Source: Darksidea phi
Taxonomy: Eukaryota > Ascomycota > Dothideomycetes > Pleosporales > Lentitheciaceae
Assembly (NCBI GenBank): GCA_030770425.1
Contig: JASJFT010000044.1
Span: 186,001-250,000, forward strand
Direction: 5' to 3'
DNA: 64,000 nucleotides
Shown here: piece after piece, positions 41,363 to 51,699 of the stretch
Layout of the letters: every line of letters starts with the position of its first letter
Position numbering within the stretch: the stretch's first letter is position 1
The notes under the pieces: model-generated
Seen by the model: only the letters and a program-made list of their open reading frames with translations
Databases searched by the model: none
What the model was told of the DNA's origin: nothing
Position numbers and translations under genes: made by a program

Positions 41363-42586
41363 TTAACTTAGGTCTTCCGCATCACTAGGCTGCGTAAGAG
41401 TCGCGACCGCGGAGGCGGAGGCGGAGGCGGAGGCGGAGGCGGAGGTGGAGATGGAGGGCAGTTCAAATCCGTACTCTCGGAGGAATCTTTCGTACTGTTT
41501 GTGCAATGAAAGTTCTTGTTCCCTCCCAAATGCAGGCCCTTCTCGCATCAACAGCTGCAACGCAAGTTGATGGCGACTGGCTTCCGCTTTCACGCGCGCA
41601 TCACTCATCCCTTCGATATTGAGTTTTTTCATACCAGGCAGACTCGTCATACAGTTACAGACGGATGGTGGCATGACTGTATATGGTTGATAACACCAAC
41701 ATGCCGCAAGAGCATCCGCATAAGGTCGGGCGTCTTTGTCCCTCTGGAGCATGAACCGGCAGACAAAGGTCATTGACGGATACCAGTCCTCGTCGATAAG
41801 CTTCATGTCTAAAAGGGAGATCAAATTATAGACATTGTCCAACTTTTTTGAGTATGGATGGCAGCGTCGGAGTGCGTGGAGATATTCGGGATCCAGATAC
41901 ACAGTAAGCATTTCCAGAAAAACGACACCTAAGGAGAACACATCTGCCTTTCGGCCGGGTCGAATTTCTTCATCCAGTTCCGGAGCCCAGTAGTTTCTTG
42001 TTCCGCTCGCAGCCGTATATCCTGTCTGGGTTTTTTCCACAAACTCTCTTGCTATACCAAAATCCGTGAACAAGATCTTCCTATCCAAGTAGAGAATATT
42101 CTGAGGTTTCACGTCTCGGTGGTGTACGTTTTTGGAATGGAGATGCGCCATCCCCGCCGCAAGACATCCAAACCACTCAGGAATCATGCCCAGGCGGTCA
42201 GAATCTCTCGGTCCTTCGGCCATATCGTGGATAAAATCGGCCAAGTTTCCATCAGCCACAGGCTCCATGATCATTGCGTATTCCAGCTTACACGCATAAG
42301 TCTCCACAAGTCTCACAGCATGGATATGTTCAATAGAAGCCATCATCTTTATCTCTTGTGAGATTTGCTCCAGAAGTTTTCGTCTTAAATGCTTGTAGAC
42401 CGTGAATGTCTTGCGGGCGTAGAAATGGGAACGTCGCTGAACCTTGTCCACAACTGCGTAGGCGCCTTGCCCGAGATGATCGACTTTCTCGAAAGGAATG
42501 TCGGATTGGGTTGCGTATTCGGTATGTTTGGGAATTTGAGGTCCCGTAATCTCTGCCATGATTAAAGGTAAAGCCTGGGCAATCAT
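41363..42586 (-). CDS. Serine/threonine protein kinase
   Basis: Single exon, 407 residues from ATG 42586 (a second Met starts MAEITGPQIPK ten codons on). Complete kinase domain: LGQGAYAVVDKVQ (Gly-rich loop, 38-46), FYARKTF (Lys 59), EIKMMASIEH (Glu), MEPVADGNLADFIH (hinge), HHRDVKPQNILYL (156-163), LFTDFGIAREF (175-177), SGTRNYWAPE and GRKADVFSLGVVFLEMLTVY. All catalytic residues are canonical. The C-terminus ends in an Ala-Ser run coded by a hexanucleotide repeat. It belongs to the large fungal-expanded kinases, distinct from the HGD-type pair at 29.6-38.1 kb. Intact; substrate unknown. Confidence 0.88.
   Translation of the reverse strand: MIAQALPLIMAEITGPQIPKHTEYATQSDIPFEKVDHLGQGAYAVVDKVQRRSHFYARKTFTVYKHLRRKLLEQISQEIKMMASIEHIHAVRLVETYACKLEYAMIMEPVADGNLADFIHDMAEGPRDSDRLGMIPEWFGCLAAGMAHLHSKNVHHRDVKPQNILYLDRKILFTDFGIAREFVEKTQTGYTAASGTRNYWAPELDEEIRPGRKADVFSLGVVFLEMLTVYLDPEYLHALRRCHPYSKKLDNVYNLISLLDMKLIDEDWYPSMTFVCRFMLQRDKDARPYADALAACWCYQPYTVMPPSVCNCMTSLPGMKKLNIEGMSDARVKAEASRHQLALQLLMREGPAFGREQELSLHKQYERFLREYGFELPSISTSASASASASASAVATLTQPSDAEDLS
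41408..41457 (-). repeat. Hexanucleotide repeat coding for Ala-Ser run
   Basis: About six GGAGGC units on the plus strand (41411-41446), then GGAGGT and GGAGAT, give the alternating Ser-Ala tail of the kinase. Such tracts vary in length between strains. Confidence 0.8.
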
Positions 42587-42928
42587 TCAGCTAGTTTCTA
42601 GGATTCTGTTAATTATTGCTTTACATACATCCACAGCTCTATAACCTTGAAATCATGTACCCCACGAGGCTGAAGAGTCCAGCTCTCTCACAACTGGGCG
42701 CAGCAGGTTACCGCAACCCTACGCAGCAAAGGAGAAGCAAATCGTTCTTCTAATGATGGACAACAAGAGATAAATGTATTATAGGTGTGGTATTGAAGTT
42801 TAGGCGACCCCGAGTTTGACAACGCGATGGCTGCTACTCATTCGATTGAAGTTTAGATGAAGGCTCTGTAATGCTAAGGCAGCAGCGGGGTTATGCAGTT
42901 CGCTTGGCATGTGGCTAAAGTCCGCATA
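42587..42928. other. Intergenic region upstream of the kinase gene
   Basis: Promoter side of the kinase. No coding signal. Confidence 0.3.
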
Positions 42929-43337
42929 ACGTGTTTCCACCAGCAAGCCGCGCACCCCAGCACCCTGCGCAGCCCAAAAACCACCAAAAATCAGAAAAAC
43001 CGCGCCTTGATATCTCAACAACGACTTAATAGAATAACCTAAAACTCTATAGTTAGGCTTTTATATCTATTTTATAACTACTATTAGACTCTAGGTGTAT
43101 TTTATCAAGTTGTTCTAGAGATACAGTAATTTAGCTTAAAATTGGGGGCCAAAACACGATATCTTGATAAATCTTGACAATAGCTAGGCCTACTACTCTA
43201 AGACTTTAATTAGACGCTTTAAATAGGTATTAAATCCTATATATAGAGTTTTAGGTTATTCTATTAAGTCGTTGTTGAGATATCAAGGGCGCGGTTTTTC
43301 CGATTTTTGGTGGTTTTTGGGCTGTGGTGGAACACGT
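42929..43337. mobile_element. MITE with long terminal inverted repeats and TA target duplication
   Basis: The 409-bp element is flanked by TA on both sides (42927-42928 and 43338-43339). It starts ACGTGTTTCCACC and ends GGTGGAACACGT. The inverted repeats are about 120 bp: the left arm carries GCCCAAAAACCACCAAAAAT, AAACCGCGCCTTGATATCTC and AATAACCTAAAACTCTATA; the right arm has the same blocks inverted. The core is AT-rich with no open frame. TA duplication and ACGTG ends fit non-autonomous Tc1/mariner or Fot1/pogo-type elements. Confidence 0.85.
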
Positions 43338-44572
43338 TAGGAGCTGTTGTTAGGGGTAAGCGAAGTTACGTAATGTATCGATTGCTTTATTACTGTGGCA
43401 TCGAAGTGTTCTCGACCAATCGAATATGGTGTATCTCAATCTTCTCGGTGTGGGCAGTCCGCATAATTAACACATCAGTATTTTTCGAATGAGTAGCAGC
43501 CATCGCGTCGTCAAACTCGCGGAATAACCCAAAAACGTAATATAAAAAGGTATTTCACCCCAAATATCTTAAAACGTAAGAAGGGTGTTGTTGCAGTCGT
43601 TACCTGAGGCGTTATGGTATAACTACGAGGGCAATGGCCCGAGCCTTATACTAATTTTGATTATTTTATAGCATAACTGTGTTTATTCACCACAGAACCA
43701 AGCTCGTATCGTCATCGGCCTTGTGTCTATGATGGTACACAAATTCATACAGGGGTCGCCACGCCGATTGATACAATCATCACAAAAGTTTGGTTCGCCG
43801 AGCCCCATCGAAAATGCGACGATCGACACCTACACTTCCACTACTTACATTATGCCGCTATAACGCTTATTTTGATAACGAATCTTCTCAGCCGGGTCAT
43901 CAACCCCGCGATGTTCAGGAGCTCAACTCAGGTGTTGAACACCTCGGCAGATGGCCAAGCACCGGCAACGAGAAGCGAGATCCTTGATTGCAGGTTTCGA
44001 AAAAATAGATTAGGTCTTGAATATGTTCTAAGCGATAGACTATAAAGGTATAAGTAGACCTAACTCTATGGGTATTCGTGGGTTGCGTTCCTTTCTATAC
44101 TCTTTAATATGATCCGACTTGCGGGGAACGGGAAAGCTCCAGCGTCGACCTTGGTAACACCAATTGTCTGCTCTTGCTATGGAGCTTCGGAACGCATAAT
44201 CATGATACAGACTGGCATTAATGGCGCTTTGTGTTTGTGCTCTTCGACTGCCGCAAATTTGAAGAACACATCAGGTATTCACAACGATTTCGTGATTCCA
44301 CAAGCGCAAGCGATTGCGACGATAACGACGACGATATCGCCAACTCGCATACTCTGGATCACGTCCTACTACGAATCAAGAGATACGAAGCGCAAGTTTA
44401 GGGGGTAAACCCTCCAAATAATCGTGGTGCATTCTGATCGCAACTCAGCCTGAGAAATTGAGGGAAATTGTGAGGATGCGACACAGCTGAAAGATGACGT
44501 TAGCACACATCCTACCAATAAGATTGGAAATCAGCCGAATGCCATCGCTACACCTCCACACAAAACGCACCC
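43338..44572. other. Intergenic region
   Basis: No supported gene. The direct repeat AGTCCGCATAA occurs at about 42919 and again near 43457. A 99-codon plus frame (44109-44408) has no recognisable features. Confidence 0.3.
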
Positions 44573-45611
44573 ATGGCACAAAACCAGAAAATGAACGGTT
44601 ACTCCAAGCTAGCATCGTTGATGGGACCTCACCCTGAAGTCGCCATCTTCCGACGCTTCAACACGCTCAACGCGCGGAACTTGCTTTACCTCCAGGCTGA
44701 ACTCGTCCATCTAGAGCATAGGCTACAGAAATGTATTGAATCGGACGCAACATCTGGACATGCGGATCGGACCATTTATGATCGCGACTGGCAATCTCTG
44801 GCTGAATCAGGGTCGACGCAGGATGGGAATCCAGAGCAATGGGAGACGGCGCTTAAGATCAGGAAGACGCTAAAGGAGTATAGTGAGAAGCTCAAACAGA
44901 AGGAGATATAATCATAGCTCATGATCCTAGATGAGGCTCTTCTTCTGCAGAGTCTTCTCGCGAAGCAGAATGGCCCGCTCACACGAGATATGACGTTTTT
45001 GCAAAATTGGATGAAGCGCCCTTCAATGGGATACGTCTATTTGCTCGGTGCAGATTGCGATGTGTATGAGAAGCCAGATCTCTCAGATTTGGTTGCTATG
45101 AAAACGCATCAAGGTCAGAGCCTGGCTACTCGCATCGTCGGAGACTTTTGGGTTCGGTTCTGGCATCGGTGCCTTGGGAGAAAAGCGAAGGTACGATTAT
45201 GCATCTACTTGCTCATGACACTCGCATCTTTTATTGACAATCAAGGAGACTTCAACGCAAGGCGTTTACGCAAATACGATCCACTATTCTGATAGCACCT
45301 TAACGAAAGTGGGCGCACTGATTGGTACACTTTGCGCATCAACGCTGCCCGTGCTCGCCATCGTAGCATTGTACTACATCGACAGTATGGGGCGTCGGCT
45401 TGCCACGATCGCTGTATTTACTTCACTGTTTTCTGCGGTCTTGGCTATCTTCTCGAATGGCAGACAGGTTGAGATCTTTGCGGCCACAGCTGGGTTTGTC
45501 CCCCGTCTCCCATGAACTGATGATAATTAATGCACAGATAGTTTTGCTGCGGTGCAAGTCGTGTTTATTGGAACCACTTCCAATAATATTCAAGGGATGG
45601 CGAAGGCTTAG
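44573..45611 (+). CDS. DUF6594 family membrane protein
   Basis: Four exons, 44573-44882, 44931-45190, 45246-45493 and 45542-45611 (888 nt, 295 residues). The N-terminus has the family signature: YSKLASLMGPHPEVAIFRRF, NARNLLYLQAELVHLEHRLQ and, across intron 1, LKEYNEALLLQSLLAKQ. Two hydrophobic helices follow (VGALIGTLCASTLPVLAIVA and RRLATIAVFTSLFSAVLAIF), and the end FAAVQVVFIGTTSNNIQG is typical. Read without splicing, the first junction shows TAA and TAG; the intron with GTGAGA donor and CTAG acceptor (44883-44930) removes them and restores the consensus, so the gene is intact. The third donor (GTTTGT) is weak but needed. Function of the family is unknown; it is greatly expanded in filamentous ascomycetes, often near HET genes. 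Confidence 0.82.
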
Positions 45612-45726
45612 CATGAGCGGGCATTCTCAGTTGGAAATCTTGCAAAAGGGACACGTCCATTGAGATTAAGTGGAGACGATCATAGAAGAGGAAAGTTTTT
45701 GATGTTTTCTAGTAACGGTGACGTGC

Positions 45727-46801
45727 CTAAATTCCCTCCTTTATCGTATGAACCATGGCAAAGTGTCGAAGTATTCTGACGAGGATGACATGATTGCTTT
45801 GTCTATCTATAGTACGCGCCACGTCTTGCTTGCAACTCCGCCTGTTGTCGACGCCGCTCTTGCTCCGCAGCGGCAATGGCCGCTTGCTCCCCTTCAAAAG
45901 TCCATTAGTGTTTGTTCTTGGTTTGCCGCACTCGTTGTTCTCACCTGGGGTCAGCTTGTCGCCCTCGAGCAAGGGCAGCATAGCACCGTCGTTAACCGTC
46001 ATGATCCTATGCTGGTTGATAAAATCTTTACCAATGATGACGTCGAACTTCGGGTTGGCTTCAGATGGGAGGACATAGCAATTGCATGCGTAGTACCGAT
46101 TCCCTTCGCGTCGTTTCATTTCAATCTCGATCTCGCCCGCAGCCGTGGTCGTACCCGACACACCGTCCAGGGTAGGGGGGAAAGCAATGGCTCGAATGTC
46201 CGACAGCTTATTTAATCGCGCAAGAAGTTCCTGCGAGATCCAATTTCCTTTCTGAGTCTGAGGATCCAACAAAGCAAGCGCAGTGGCGCTTTTCTTTCCC
46301 CCATAGACATCTGTGTACGGAATCTCCAACGTCCATTGAAAAGTCTGTTCGACTTCTTTTGGTTGATAGGTCTTAGTGGTTTGTGCAGGAGGAGCCGAAT
46401 CTGAGCGATATAGCGGCGCACGAGTATTATAATGTCCGATGTGCGGTTGCACAGGGTTTGTTAGCTTGAACCTAGTTCCGTCAAAATCTACTGAATTCTC
46501 CGCCTAGAAATCAATATCGTACCATATATAGTGTCCTAAGGCTAGTAAGAATGAGAGTATGAGTGCCATGTTTTGTTGTGAAGAAGCTTACCATTTTCGT
46601 ACCAGTAAAAATCATCGTGCTCTTCGCTCCATTGCCATCTAGTTGTGGATTGAGACGGATGCATGCTCCCAAAGCGATTATGTTCAATAGATTCCTAACA
46701 CAGGTGCGATAATCTGTAGAGTGGAAGAATGAGGACGAAAGCAATAAGGCAGCAGCGAGCGACAACAGCGGGGCAGTGCTGAGGTTCTGGCGACTTGGCA
46801 T
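45727..46801 (-). CDS. Retropepsin-like fungal protein
   Basis: Two exons, 46801-46592 and 46503-45727 (987 nt, 328 residues). The first exon (MPSRQNLSTAPLLSLAAALL) begins with a hydrophobic stretch. The second contains WTLEIPYTDVYGGKKSATAL, then ALLDPQTQKGNWISQELLAR and YYACNCYVLPSEANPKFDVI with IGKDFINQH. This is the layout of a single retropepsin-like domain found in many fungal proteins, where ALLDSG..NWIS is followed by FDVILG. Here the active-site triad D-S/T-G is replaced by D-P-Q (Asp near residue 150), so proteolytic activity is doubtful. Such genes are thought to derive from retroelements or to be host proteins with that fold. The tail is basic and variable. Splicing of exon 1 keeps frame but its protein match is weak. 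Confidence 0.6.
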
Positions 46802-47266
46802 CCGTGTTCTGCACCAATTGCTGTCTTTGGTGCAACATGAAGATCCGCGTGATGAGACTTGCAGATGTTAGTTCAGCCTGGTCAACAACGCCCTAATCAG
46901 CCTTAATCAACCCCATTACTCTTAAAGTGAGCTCAAACCAGCCCGAGGGCCTCCCAAGTCGCGTAAATGAACCCAGATATCTCAGGTCTCAGCTTTGCGT
47001 TTAAGGCTTTAGATGATGACTAAGCACCAGCAATGCATCGTCGGAAAGTACGCGCGACGAACGCAGATCTAAAACACATACGCTCAGATACCATCCGTCT
47101 TTAGTGCACAGCCAATATCTTGTGGGCGCAGGGCTTATAAACTAGAGACTCTATAGGGTTAAGCGACTTTCTTAGTTTCAGCTTGCAGCTTGTGTAACGA
47201 AAGAGATGTATAAAAATATGAACAAGTCTCAGACGTAACGTAGATTGAGAAGTTTCTAGTTCTTCG
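46802..47266. other. Intergenic region
   Basis: Promoter side of the retropepsin-like gene and 3' flank of GRC3. Nothing recognised. Confidence 0.3.
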
Positions 47267-49415
47267 CTAGCCTAAAAATTTGCGCACCCGACGCACAGTA
47301 CTAAGATAGCCCATCCTTTCCACAACACTCCGGTTTTCGATCCAAGGAGGTAAAGCTACACCGTCCATCAACACCTCTTCGCCTACAAACCTCTCTCCAA
47401 TCTGTAAATTGCTCGTCTGAGCGTTGAGTCCTTGATACGCATCCTCTGCGTACGCCCACTCAGGGGTATCACAACATCCCACTACAAACACAGTTGATTC
47501 AGGCGTAAGGGTCTGTAAGAGGGAGTCGTGCGTTTTGGGAACGAGAACCTGCACAACCTTTTCTTTGTAATCGAAGCCTCTTATCAACGCAGTACACACT
47601 AGCCTTGATGTTTGCGGATCGAGGGGCTCTGCCATTCCTGTTGCAGTGTTGGGGGCGAAATAAGGGATGTTGTGGTGGGGTGTTCGCGGGAGCTCGTCGT
47701 ATTGTGATTGGACGGTTGGAGATGTCGTCTCAATGATGTGGATAATGGAGCCATTTAGTGCGGCAAGGAACTGGCTAGGTGGTAAGGGTTCAAAGAGTGG
47801 AAGGATGCCGATGAAATCTTGAGAGCGCGTTGGTGTCTCATCGTAGCAGAACTCCCAAGGTGTGAGATGTGAAAGCGGCCGGGCGTCCCATGTAATCTCC
47901 ATGTTTCCTTGTAACCCAGAGGAAGGCGTTGAGCATTCGAAGGAATCAAGGTGGAAATATGATTGCATATGCATAGCGCGCAGTTCGGCGCCCGTCCGCG
48001 ACTGTGGGAGCAATGGGAACTGTGCGGCAAGTTCGTGGAAGGTGGCGTCGGTTTTCTGAGCCGAAGTTTGGAGAGTGTGAAGCTTTAATGCGGTGTCGGG
48101 GTCGATGGTCGTGGTATCGCCGAAATGGACAATGTTATTGGGCTTTAGTCTCGAGAGGAGAGATTGCAGGAGTGGGAAGTGTGTCGTGTAGAGTGCCGCT
48201 GGAGTGTTAATGATGAGCGGTTGTGCTGTTCCCCTTGATGGGAGGTTCTGGTAGGTTTGGAAGAGGTCGGAAACGCAGGATGTAAAGTAATTTTCATAAT
48301 TGGTAAGACTCTGGACGGGAAATGGATGCGTGGCGATGGGTTTGTTCGTGTCTGCACCGCCTAGAATATTAACTGGTCGTGTAAAGGATGGACCGAGATT
48401 GATTTCGTGTACTATTGTAAGAGAAATTTGGCCGTGCGGTGTGTACTCTGGTTTCGCGTAATCAAGGTCTAGGTAGTACACTGATGGTATAGGTTTTGCT
48501 GATTTACCCATGCCAGTAAGATATCGATTGAGCAGCCGCTTAGCAAAGGTGGATTTTCCCGAGCAAGACGGACCGGTAACGAGAGAAATGGTGGACGCGC
48601 TGGCAATATCCTCGATGGCACGGAGCCAGTCTTCTGGCGCGTTTTCCGGTGCGAGAGGGCGTACTAAGGGGTCAGCAGCTGATTGAGTAATCTAGGGAGA
48701 GAGTAAGCAAAATCATTAAAAGGCGTTGGATCTCATGATGCGAGCGTACCAAGTGGAAAGATCTCTCCTTTCCAGAACCTGAACGCGCAGCCCAGATGTC
48801 TGCAAAGAGCGGACTCAACTTCGTGAAAGGCGTAGGCTCTTTACAATGTAAGAATTGAACATGATTTGTTCGGTCAAGCCCTCTCAATTTCGTTATCGGG
48901 TGAGTAGAAGGCACAAAGACACGATGTGTCTTCACCTGTTCCCCTTCACGCGGTAATGCGACCAAGTTGGCGCCATTGATGTTGACAGCCCCCTTCAGCA
49001 CTTTGACGTCGCAGCACCCAACAAATGCTACCGTGGCGTGCTTCTCGAGAACAATAGTGAGGCCTCCATCAGTATCGTTGAGCACGTTCTCGCCATCATT
49101 TTGCCAGGTGCAGAGCTTGAAATTCTTGGCAACGGGTGGGGTGGTTTCTTCCGGCTCAGATTCAACATAATCGGAGTCGCTAGCACCTGCTAATGGACTT
49201 TGTGGTGCTTCTCGCGTCTCATCGATATCTGATACTTGTGATGCTGCTGCTCTCAGTCGTGCTGCAGCTATTGCACTGATTGGCTTGCCGTTGGTGTTTG
49301 CAAGGCCTACAAATGAATTAGACATACCGTCTGAAGTGATGGTTTGAAAGTTCTCATTACCTGAAATCGGAGCCACTATGGCTGCCACTTCACCTCTTTT
49401 TCTCTTCCCCGGCAT
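47267..49415 (-). CDS. GRC3: Polynucleotide 5'-hydroxyl-kinase GRC3
   Basis: GRC3 (NOL9 in animals) phosphorylates the 5' end of cleaved pre-rRNA at ITS2 together with the Las1 nuclease, and acts in the nucleolus. Exons 49415-48750 and 48691-47267; 696 residues if the first exon is unspliced. A basic N-terminus (MPGKRKRGE) precedes the N-terminal beta domain (DGGLTIVLEKHATVAFVGCC). The P-loop is SLVTGPSCSGKSTFAKRLLN (Walker A near 262-270). After it come SVYYLDLDYAKPEYTPHGQI and GPSFTRPV, as in Grc3/Clp1 kinases. The C-terminal domain contains VVQVLVPKTHDSLL. A possible further 54-bp intron in exon 1 (GTAATG...GTAG after VAPIS) is a multiple of three and stop-free, so it may or may not be removed. 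Divergent from RPA34. Confidence 0.93.
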
Positions 49416-49605
49416 TTCGACTGCTAGGCGAGTGGGGTTGATGTTGTGCAGGATATTGAGGGCAATTGGTCGTTCACTATTTTGCTAGCGCGTCTAAAAT
49501 AGTGTTAGCGTATCCAAGGCGGTGAGACTGCCAGTCCTCCCATCGAAAAGTTTCGCGACAGACTCCCGCTTCCCAAAGCTCCGCCATGATAGCGCGACAC
49601 CCACA
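49416..49605. promoter_or_regulatory. Shared divergent promoter of GRC3 and RPA34
   Basis: Only 190 bp separate the two start codons. Both genes serve rRNA production, so common control is plausible. No specific site is called. Confidence 0.45.
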
Positions 49606-51005
49606 ATGAGCAAACCAAGGAAATCGGAGGTGCAGCTTCCCGGATTGAAGTCGAAGTTAAAGTCGAAGCCGGAGCCCAAAGTAGTGCCACCGAGAGGCGC
49701 ATTGAGTCAGGAATTTGTCCACAGCGACAACTCGTCGGACGAAGAGCCGACACCTACACGGCAGAATGCGCCGTTGCAAATAGGGATACACCCGCCAAAG
49801 GCGAATGGAATAGCTAAATCGACGCCGAAACCTGCGAAGACGCAGAAAGAGATTTCGAAAGCTGCAGCGAAAGCAAAAGCGCCTGCAAAGAAGGCTGCCC
49901 AGAAGCAGGTTGTAAGGGAAGAGCAAGGTGCAGAGTCTCCGGACAGCTCAGAAGAGAGTGAGGATGAGGGGACCGACATAAAGTCTGCGCAGGAACGACA
50001 AGCAGCGAGCACACAGGGTGGGGCTAGCGAGAGTGCAGGTAGCTCGGATAGCTCAAGCTCGGATTCGGAAGAAGAAGCTGCGCCTAAAACGACTCCGAAA
50101 TCTGCAATGAGGTATGCGCCTGAATGCATATTATTTACGCGCATAAGCTGACCGGCGCAAAGATCAGCAAGACCGACTCAACCACAATCGCACACGGTCG
50201 AGTTTCAGGCAGCGCGGCCATACGTCCCTCCGAAAGACTTCTTCCCGGTTTCCACGAATCGAGCGTCAACCTTCCTGTCTTCTGCAGTGTTCGATAATTT
50301 GGAAGGCAAGCAAGTTTGGCATATAACAGCTCCTGCGGACCTTTCTCTCAAAGGTTTGAAGCAGCTCGCAATGGAGCAGGTCATGCAGGGCAAAGCTGTG
50401 ATAAGCCAAAAGGGAACAGACTATGGCTTTTCGAAAACTGCAAAGGATGAAGGCGGAGAACGGGAGGTAGTGATACCTCGGCAGAATGGTTACAAAGCTG
50501 GTCAGTATTGTTGCAACAACTTCCATATATGCTGCTAACTTGACGCATAGTCTCTGCCCGAATATCGCAAACTTTCAATGTTCGACAAGTGATAAACCTG
50601 CCCAAGCTCAGTTCGAATCAGACAGACCCAAACACCGGCTCCGAAGCCGCAGCATCAATCACAAGATCCACCATTCGCGCACCACGACCACAAGTAAAAG
50701 GCTTAAAGATGCGCTACTTCCCGTCCGGTGTCGGAAATCATACACCCATAACTCTAGGATTTTCAGACAGCGAAGACGAGCGCCCTGCTGTACAGCCTGC
50801 TGGGCTGGGTGTTCCGAACGGACTACATCTCGCGTCGAAGCCGGAGAAGCGGAAGCATGTGGAAATGAATGGAAACGAAGCCGTGGAGAACCCTTCGAAG
50901 AAGCATAGGAAGCACAAGACTCAAGAGGAGATCAAGAGAAAAGAGGAGAAGAAGGCAAAGAAGGAGAGGAAGAGGCAGAAAGAGCTGGCGAAAACGAAGT
51001 CATGA
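49606..51005 (+). CDS. RPA34: DNA-directed RNA polymerase I subunit RPA34
   Basis: RPA34 pairs with RPA49 on RNA polymerase I, which makes rRNA. Exons 49606-50111, 50163-50500 and 50551-51005 (1299 nt, 432 residues). The start is the ATG of MSKPRKSEVQLPGLK; an upstream GTG in frame is not used. The N-terminal third is a low-complexity basic/acidic region (KAAAKAKAPAKKAAQK, SDSSSSDSEEEAA). The conserved core starts at RPYVPPKDFFPVS and contains FDNLEGKQVWHITAPADLSL, QGKAVISQKGTDYGF and VSARISQTFNVRQVINLPKL, then KGLKMRYFPSGVG. The C-terminus is a Lys/Glu tail (KKAKKERKRQKELAKTKS), usual for the family. Splice phases agree. Confidence 0.9.
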
Positions 51006-51699
51006 CGGCTGCCTTGAACGACATTCACCTGCCTTCACAAAATTACATATCCTCGTCTCGGCCGACGCTTCGCGGAGGCTTGGCCGGCCGGAGATTTGAG
51101 CGCCACCCCAAAGTGTATCCGCCCGGCGCCCAAACGGCGTGGCAGACGAGTAGACGAAGAGCCCAAATGAACAGATACCACTAACGTGGAACAAAACCAA
51201 TTCGATTCCTGTCATAAGTGATTGCAAGTGCGCCGTACGTCTTTTTATATGCATGGGTTAGGAGGTTCGGTATTAAGCGAACGACGCTTTGGGTGTATGT
51301 AGCGAAGGATAAGGTTTGGATACATGTTTTGGGTTCCTTGTACTGGATGATAGGGGGTGACAACTTGACATGAAGGCTCGAGACGAGCGAGCAAAACGCG
51401 CTGTACTGGGAGAAATATCAACACTTTATTAAATCGCGATGCGCTTTACAATTGATCGACTGTCGGGGTCTAATGATGCATTCTAGCGAGCATCCATTGC
51501 TCTGACGACATCGCACGGACCACCGCTAAACACTGTTGACCCCTGTTAGCAGGCGCGTTTGCTGGCGCGAGGGAGCGTCGCCAGCAGTCAGAGTCGACTG
51601 ATGCGCTTCCCCTTTACCATCGCATATTGGCGTTTAAAATGTTCATGAGAAGTCGATACACCTGCGACTTCTATTCACGTGCCGTGCCCTCCCAGTACC
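51006..51699. other. Intergenic region
   Basis: 3' flank of RPA34 and promoter of the ApsB/MTO1 gene. No gene seen; small overlapping frames look spurious. Confidence 0.35.

Noticed and set aside
44905..44920. DUF6594 gene called as pseudogene from TAA and TAG
   Set aside because: Both stops lie in a consensus intron whose removal restores the family sequence.
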